From Pseudomonadota bacterium (GTDB lineage Bacteria; Pseudomonadota; Gammaproteobacteria; Xanthomonadales; Xanthomonadaceae), in assembly GCA_023423855.1 (NCBI GenBank), contig JAFAEU010000008.1, positions 1 to 9,776 on the forward strand: 9,776 nt of DNA. The letters are read 5' to 3'. Made by a program: the position numbers and the translations under genes. Within the stretch, counting starts at the first letter, position 1. The number at the start of each line of letters is the position of its first letter. This document shows, in pieces, positions 6,283 to 9,776 of the stretch. Below the pieces are notes generated by a model. The model did no database searches, had not been told where the DNA came from, and saw only the letters and a program-made list of their open reading frames with translations.

Positions 6283-7872
6283 ATGAGCCAATCCCCAGCG
6301 ACACCGCCTACCACTGCGCGCGGCTTCGGCGCCCGTGCCCTCGACGCGGTCGAGCGCGTGGGCAACCGCTTGCCCGACCCCGCGGCGCTGTTCCTGCTGC
6401 TGATGCTGCTGGTATGGGCGCTGTCGTGGCTGCTCTCGGGCGTGGAGTTCGAGGCGATCAATCCCGCCACCGGCGACCCGATCCGGATCGTCAACCTGCT
6501 GGCGGGCGAATCGCTCACCGCGTTCATGGCCAACATGTACCGGGTGTTCATGGCCTTCGCGCCGCTGGGCGTGGTGCTGACGGCGATGCTCGGCCTCGGC
6601 GTGGCCGAGCACACCGGCTACATCAACGCCGCGCTGCGACGGATGCTCTCGATCACGCCCAAGGCGCTGCTGACCCCGGCGCTGGTCGCGGTGGCGGTGC
6701 TGAGCCACGTCGCGGTCGACGCGGGCTACGTGCTGGTGATCCCGCTGGGCGGGGTGATCTTCTACGCGGCGGGCCGGCATCCGCTGGCCGGCATCGCGGC
6801 GGCGTTCTGCGGCGTGTCCGGCGGCTTCTCGGCGACGCTGTTCGTGCCCTCGTCGCTGGATCCGCTGCTCGCGAGCTTCACCCAGGAGGCGGGGCGCATC
6901 CTCGATCCGGCGCTGGTGGTCAATCCGCTCAACAACTGGATCTTCACCACGACGTCGAGCTTCCTGATCATCGCGATCGGCTGGTTCGTCACCGACCGCA
7001 TCATCGAGCCGCGGCTGGCGCGGACCGCGGTCGACGGCGACACGAAGGACCTGCCGACGATGGCGCCGCTGTCGGAGGCCGAACGCCGCGGCCTGCTGTG
7101 GGCGACGCTGGCGATGCTGGCCGCGCTGGCGCTGTTCGCGCTCAGCCTGCTGCCCGAGGCCTCGCCGTGGCGCGCGCCGGCGGACACGCCCGCGGTCGTC
7201 GCCGGCGGCAATCCGCTGCTGGTGGCGCAGGCGCCGGTGATGCAGTCGATCGTGGCGCTGATCTTCATCCTGTTCCTGCTGCCCGGCATCGTCTACGGCT
7301 ATGTCGCCGGCACGGTGAAGACCCATCGCGACATCATCGCGGCGATGACCAAGGCCATGGGCGGCATGGCGTACTACATCGTCATCGCGTTCTTCATCGC
7401 GCAGTTCCTCGCCGGCTTCAACGGCTCGGGCCTGGGCACGCTGATGGCGGTGGAGGGCGCGGACCTGCTCAAGGCGCTGGGGCTGCCGATGTGGATGACG
7501 ATCATCGGCCTGATCGTGATGACCGGCATCGTCAACCTGTTCATCGGCTCGGCCTCGGCGAAATGGGCGCTGCTGGCGCCGATCATGGTGCCGCTGATGA
7601 TGCAGCTCGGGGTGTCGCCGGACCTGACCCAGGCGGCGTACCGCGTCGGCGACTCGATGACCACGATCATCACCCCGCTGATGCCGTACTTCCCGCTGAT
7701 CGTGGTGTTCTGCCAGCGCTACGTGACCTCGGCGGGCATCGGCACGCTGGCCTCGATGATGCTGCCGTACTCCATCGCATTGTCGCTGTTGTGGACCGCG
7801 CTGCTGCTGGCGTTCTGGGGCTTGGGCGTGCCGCTGGGGATCGGCGCGGGCTACGGCTATCCGGCCGGCTGA
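6283..7872 (+). CDS. AbgT-family transporter
   Basis: A 529-residue inner-membrane protein of the AbgT family (E. coli AbgT, Neisseria MtrF, Alcanivorax YdaH). E. coli AbgT takes up p-aminobenzoyl-glutamate; MtrF and YdaH have been described as exporters of sulfonamides and p-aminobenzoate. Family landmarks are the N-terminal VERVGNRLPDP (about 23-33), FAPLG (92-96), SHVAVDAG (141-148), NNWIF (217-221), TDRIIEPRL (237-245) and SASAKWALLAPI (423-434). The pattern R454-x-x-D457 with P465 eight residues later, and S425-x-x-W428, reproduces the spacing of functional residues reported for MtrF (S417, W420, R446, D449, P457). Hydrophobic segments cluster at about 34-52, 88-108, 130-190, 222-240, 270-292, 320-342, 360-420, 426-480 and 488-518. 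GGGAA lies 6 bases before ATG 6283; the GTG at 6280 is an alternative start. It sits 82 bases after kynA. Import or export and the true substrate are undetermined. Confidence 0.92.
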   Translation: MSQSPATPPTTARGFGARALDAVERVGNRLPDPAALFLLLMLLVWALSWLLSGVEFEAINPATGDPIRIVNLLAGESLTAFMANMYRVFMAFAPLGVVLTAMLGLGVAEHTGYINAALRRMLSITPKALLTPALVAVAVLSHVAVDAGYVLVIPLGGVIFYAAGRHPLAGIAAAFCGVSGGFSATLFVPSSLDPLLASFTQEAGRILDPALVVNPLNNWIFTTTSSFLIIAIGWFVTDRIIEPRLARTAVDGDTKDLPTMAPLSEAERRGLLWATLAMLAALALFALSLLPEASPWRAPADTPAVVAGGNPLLVAQAPVMQSIVALIFILFLLPGIVYGYVAGTVKTHRDIIAAMTKAMGGMAYYIVIAFFIAQFLAGFNGSGLGTLMAVEGADLLKALGLPMWMTIIGLIVMTGIVNLFIGSASAKWALLAPIMVPLMMQLGVSPDLTQAAYRVGDSMTTIITPLMPYFPLIVVFCQRYVTSAGIGTLASMMLPYSIALSLLWTALLLAFWGLGVPLGIGAGYGYPAG

Positions 7873-7930
7873 CCGGGCCTCCCGCGGGCCGGAAACACGC
7901 AGGGCGGCTCGGTCGCGGGGCGCCGGCGGG

Positions 7931-7959
7931 TTCCCAAGGGGGCGCTCCCGGGCTAACGT
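7931..7959 (+). promoter_or_regulatory. Candidate sigma-70 promoter of the peptide transporter
   Basis: TTCCCA (7931-7936, 4 of 6 matches to TTGACA) is followed after exactly 17 bases by TAACGT (7954-7959, 3 of 6 matches to TATAAT). Transcription would start near 7966, giving a leader of about 100 bases. It implies separate control from the AbgT gene. Confidence 0.45.
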
Positions 7960-8006
7960 TGCGCCTGAAACGACCGTGGCGAGCGCGGCCGTGGCGCCGC
8001 AGGAGC

Positions 8007-8023
8007 CCCGTCGTTCGGACGGG
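8007..8023 (+). promoter_or_regulatory. Leader hairpin before the peptide transporter
   Basis: CCCGTC (8007-8012) and GACGGG (8018-8023) form a perfect 6-bp stem with a GTTCG loop. It lies 25 bases upstream of the GGGGGAG ribosome binding site, inside the predicted leader. It could stabilise the mRNA or affect translation. It is too small to call a riboswitch. Confidence 0.35.
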
Positions 8024-8048
8024 CGGCGGTTCGATCCAGCATCTTTCC

Positions 8049-8055
8049 GGGGGAG
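8049..8055 (+). promoter_or_regulatory. Ribosome binding site of the peptide transporter
   Basis: GGGGGAG lies 9 bases before the ATG at 8065 and selects it over the in-frame ATG at 8101. Confidence 0.7.
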
Positions 8056-8064
8056 TCCCACCGC

Positions 8065-9594
8065 ATGAGTTCCAACCGCGTCGAGCCCGCAGGTCCGGGC
8101 ATGGAGCAGCCGGCTTCCGGCACCGCCATTCCCGAGTTCGCCCAGGTGATGGGCCACCCGCGTCCGCTGTGGATGCTGTTCATGACCGAGTTCTGGGAAC
8201 GCTTCGCGTTCTACGGCATGCGCTGGGCGCTGGTGCTGTACATCGTGGCGCAGTTCTACGGCGGCGACGCCACCGGCGAGGCGCCGGCGAGCGAGCTGTA
8301 CGGCGCCTACCTCGCGCTGGTGTACGCGGCGGCGATCTTCGGCGGCTACGTCGCCGACAAGCTGATCGGCTACCAGCGCTCGATCCTGCTCGGCGCGGTG
8401 TTCATGGCCGCGGGCCTGTTCCTGATCATGGTGCCCAGCGAGCAGTGGCTCAAGCTCGGCCTGGCCACGGTGATCGTCGGCAACGGGCTGTTCAAGCCGA
8501 TCATCTCGACGATGGTGGGCAAGCTCTACGCGACCGGCGACGAGCGCCGCGACTCGGGCTTCACCATCTTCTACATGGGCATCAACATGGGCGCGTTCAT
8601 CGCGCCGATCCTGACCGGCTGGCTGGCCGAGAAGGTGTTCGGCAGCGACGGCATGCCGGCCTACAAGGTGGTGTTCATCGCCGCCGGCATCGGCATGGTG
8701 TTCAGCCTGCTGTGGTTCTGGTTCGGCCGCGCCCAGCTCAAGGGCATCGGCGCGGCGCCCGCGGAGGCGCCGGGCCTGGGCCGCGTGCTGATGGTGGCGG
8801 TCGGCGCGGTGGTCGCGATCCCGGTCTACTACTTCCTGCTCACCATCGACGCCGGCGTGCTGAACTGGATCCTGATCGCGCTGTTCGTCGCGCCGGCGAT
8901 CATGCTGCTGGTCGAGGGCATCCGCGAAGGGAAGGTGCAGCGCGACATGGTGATCGCGATGCTGATCATCTTCGGCTTCAACGTGCTGTTCTGGATGTTC
9001 TTCGAGCAGGCCGGCAGCTCGTTCAACTTCCTCGCGCAGAACATCGTCGAGCGCGACTTCGGCGGCTGGATCTTTCCGGTGGGCTGGTTCCAGTCGGTGA
9101 ATTCGGTCGCGTTCATCACCCTGGCGCCGGTGCTGGCGTGGCTGTGGGTGAAGATGGGTTCGGCCAATCCGTCGATCCCGCGCAAGTTCGGCCTCGGCCT
9201 GATCTTCAACGGCCTGGCCTTCCTGCTGCTGATGCTGGCGCTGTCGGGCATGGTCGACCCGCAGACGCTGAAGATCCCGTTCTGGACGCTGTTCATGGTC
9301 TACGTCATCCAGTCGGTGGGCGAGCTGTGCCTGTCGCCGATCGGCCTGTCGATGACCACCAAGCTGGCGCCGGCGAAGCTGACCGGCCTGGCGATGGGCG
9401 GCTGGTTCCTGTCGATCGCGATCGGCAACAACCTCTCGGGCATCTTCGCCAGCAGCGTGAGCGGCGAGGGCGGGATGACGGTCGAGTCCGCGCACGCCGG
9501 CTACACCTTCGGCTTCTGGGCGCTGCTGGGCGCGGGCGTGCTGCTGTTCCTGATCGCACCGCTGATCCAGAAGTTGATGCATGGGGTGAAGTGA
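8065..9594 (+). CDS. POT/PTR-family proton-coupled peptide transporter
   Basis: A 509-residue inner-membrane symporter of the major facilitator superfamily that would import di- and tripeptides with protons. Diagnostic motifs are all present. The ExxERF proton-coupling motif is E42-F-W-E45-R46-F47 followed by AFYGMR. The first PTR signature GGYVADKLIGYQRSILLG is at 93-110. K144 lies in GLFKPIIS. The second PTR signature FTIFYMGINMGAF is at 166-178. The conserved helix-7 glutamate is E314 (FFEQAGSS) and the helix-10 glutamate is E420 (GELCLSPIGLS). I count about 14 hydrophobic segments, as in typical bacterial POTs. The first tyrosine of the classic ERFxYY motif is phenylalanine (F49), a conservative change. 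About 33 hydrophilic residues precede helix 1. The ribosome binding site GGGGGAG is 9 bases upstream. The stop codon is the first part of a 12-bp inverted repeat. The family is secure; peptide preference is not known. Confidence 0.95.
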   Translation: MSSNRVEPAGPGMEQPASGTAIPEFAQVMGHPRPLWMLFMTEFWERFAFYGMRWALVLYIVAQFYGGDATGEAPASELYGAYLALVYAAAIFGGYVADKLIGYQRSILLGAVFMAAGLFLIMVPSEQWLKLGLATVIVGNGLFKPIISTMVGKLYATGDERRDSGFTIFYMGINMGAFIAPILTGWLAEKVFGSDGMPAYKVVFIAAGIGMVFSLLWFWFGRAQLKGIGAAPAEAPGLGRVLMVAVGAVVAIPVYYFLLTIDAGVLNWILIALFVAPAIMLLVEGIREGKVQRDMVIAMLIIFGFNVLFWMFFEQAGSSFNFLAQNIVERDFGGWIFPVGWFQSVNSVAFITLAPVLAWLWVKMGSANPSIPRKFGLGLIFNGLAFLLLMLALSGMVDPQTLKIPFWTLFMVYVIQSVGELCLSPIGLSMTTKLAPAKLTGLAMGGWFLSIAIGNNLSGIFASSVSGEGGMTVESAHAGYTFGFWALLGAGVLLFLIAPLIQKLMHGVK

Positions 9595-9636
9595 CGCAAT
9601 GGCCTGCGCGCAAAGCGCACAGCTGCCATTGCGTCA
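9592..9636 (+). terminator. Stem-loop starting at the stop codon of the peptide transporter
   Basis: The 12 bases at 9592-9603 (TGACGCAATGGC) are perfectly complementary to 9625-9636 (GCCATTGCGTCA). A nested 5-bp hairpin, TGCGC / GCGCA at 9605-9609 and 9615-9619 with loop GCAAA, lies inside. The first three bases are the TGA stop codon. Position and stem strength suggest a transcription end or 3' mRNA protection, but no T-run follows, so this is not a textbook intrinsic terminator. Its right arm overlaps the start of the 94-bp repeat that follows. Confidence 0.55.
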
Positions 9637-9726
9637 TCCCGAGCCGCAGGCGAGGGATCTTCGCTCCGGTCGAGGGCATCGCCCCGGAGACAAGATTCCT
9701 CACCCGCTTCGCGGGTTCGGAATGAC
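9633..9726. repeat. 94-bp imperfect palindrome, MITE-like dispersed repeat
   Basis: The two halves are close inverted copies. The ends are GTCATCCCGAG (from 9633) and TTCGGAATGAC (to 9726). Inner paired blocks are ATCTT (9657-9661) with AAGAT (9692-9696) and CTCCGG (9664-9669) with CCGGAG (9684-9689), around a 14-base loop. A side hairpin CCCGC-TTC-GCGGG is in the right half (9703-9715). No transposase is encoded. From general knowledge, GTCATCCCGAG...GGAATGAC elements are dispersed repeats in many proteobacteria. Number of copies in this genome cannot be seen from one window. Confidence 0.7.
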
Positions 9727-9747
9727 AAGTACCCTACCAACAATGCC

Positions 9748-9776
9748 GTCATGCCAGCGAAAGCTGGCATCCATTT
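9748..9776. repeat. GAAA-loop hairpin repeat, cut by the window edge
   Basis: ATGCCAGC (9751-9758), loop GAAA, GCTGGCAT (9763-9770) form a perfect 8-bp stem with a GNRA tetraloop, preceded by GTC and followed by CCATTT. It matches the common GTCAT...GCGAAAGC...ATCCA dispersed repeat. Its reverse translation begins MPAFAGMT, a familiar spurious-protein start. The window ends inside or just after it. Confidence 0.7.

Larger units (their letters stand above)
7873..8064. other. Intergenic region between the two transporter genes
   Basis: These 192 bases hold no gene I can support. They contain a candidate promoter (7931-7959), a 6-bp hairpin in the presumed leader (8007-8023) and the ribosome binding site of the peptide transporter (8049-8055). 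No strong terminator for the AbgT gene is visible; the GC-rich stretch right after its stop has no clean stem with a T-run. Confidence 0.6.

Noticed and set aside
7953..8183. A 76-codon minus-strand open frame across the peptide transporter start
   Set aside because: It overlaps the transporter's N-terminus and ribosome binding site, has no good ribosome binding site of its own and resembles no known protein.
6127..9582. A 1151-codon open frame on the minus strand opposite both transporters
   Set aside because: Its composition is dominated by Arg, His, Gln and Asp, with no recognisable domain. It is the antisense shadow of two membrane proteins rich in Leu, Ala and Val codons.
6219..9725. 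A 1168-codon open frame on the + strand in another frame through both transporters
   Set aside because: It overlaps two genes with complete family motifs, runs through the terminal repeats, and has the low-complexity Arg/Gly/Ala composition of an out-of-frame reading.
9501..9770. A small minus-strand open frame whose product starts MPAFAGMT
   Set aside because: The start lies in the GAAA-loop repeat and the frame reads through the 94-bp repeat into antisense of the transporter. MPAFAGMT is a familiar artefact of this repeat.

Overview
The window is visibly very G+C-rich, and its real genes use G or C at almost every third codon position. It looks like chromosomal DNA of a gammaproteobacterium of the Xanthomonadales (Lysobacter, Luteimonas, Stenotrophomonas or Xanthomonas type; genus not resolved). 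The best evidence is the tryptophan 2,3-dioxygenase, whose catalytic and heme-binding residues fall at the same residue numbers as in the well-studied Xanthomonas campestris enzyme. The dispersed hairpin repeats between genes and the large secreted ExeM/NucH-type nuclease fit the same group. I see no tRNA, rRNA, CRISPR array, transposase, integrase or phage gene.

Layout from left to right. Bases 1-95 are probably non-coding. A metallo-beta-lactamase-fold hydrolase (96-1046, +) faces a small VOC/glyoxalase-like protein (1152-1538, -), and two hairpin repeats lie between their 3' ends. Upstream of the VOC gene on the same strand is a 1188-residue secreted multidomain nuclease (1652-5218, -), separated from it by another perfect hairpin. 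A 121-bp divergent intergenic region (5219-5339) separates the nuclease from three + strand genes: tryptophan 2,3-dioxygenase kynA (5340-6200), an AbgT-family transporter (6283-7872) and a POT/PTR-family peptide transporter (8065-9594). The window ends in a cluster of inverted repeats (9592-9776): a 12-bp stem that starts at the last stop codon, a 94-bp MITE-like palindrome and a GAAA-loop hairpin.

How the genes may work together. The right half has a nutrient-scavenging theme: uptake of di- and tripeptides, oxidation of tryptophan to N-formylkynurenine, and a transporter family linked to aminobenzoyl compounds. Kynurenine is itself an aminobenzoyl amino acid, so a functional link between kynA and the AbgT gene is possible but is only inference. 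The secreted nuclease suits a lifestyle that degrades extracellular DNA. These are mostly recognisable families. I did not find a clearly new multi-gene system. The best leads are the nuclease's domain mosaic, the dyads next to start and stop codons, and the kynA-abgT neighbourhood.
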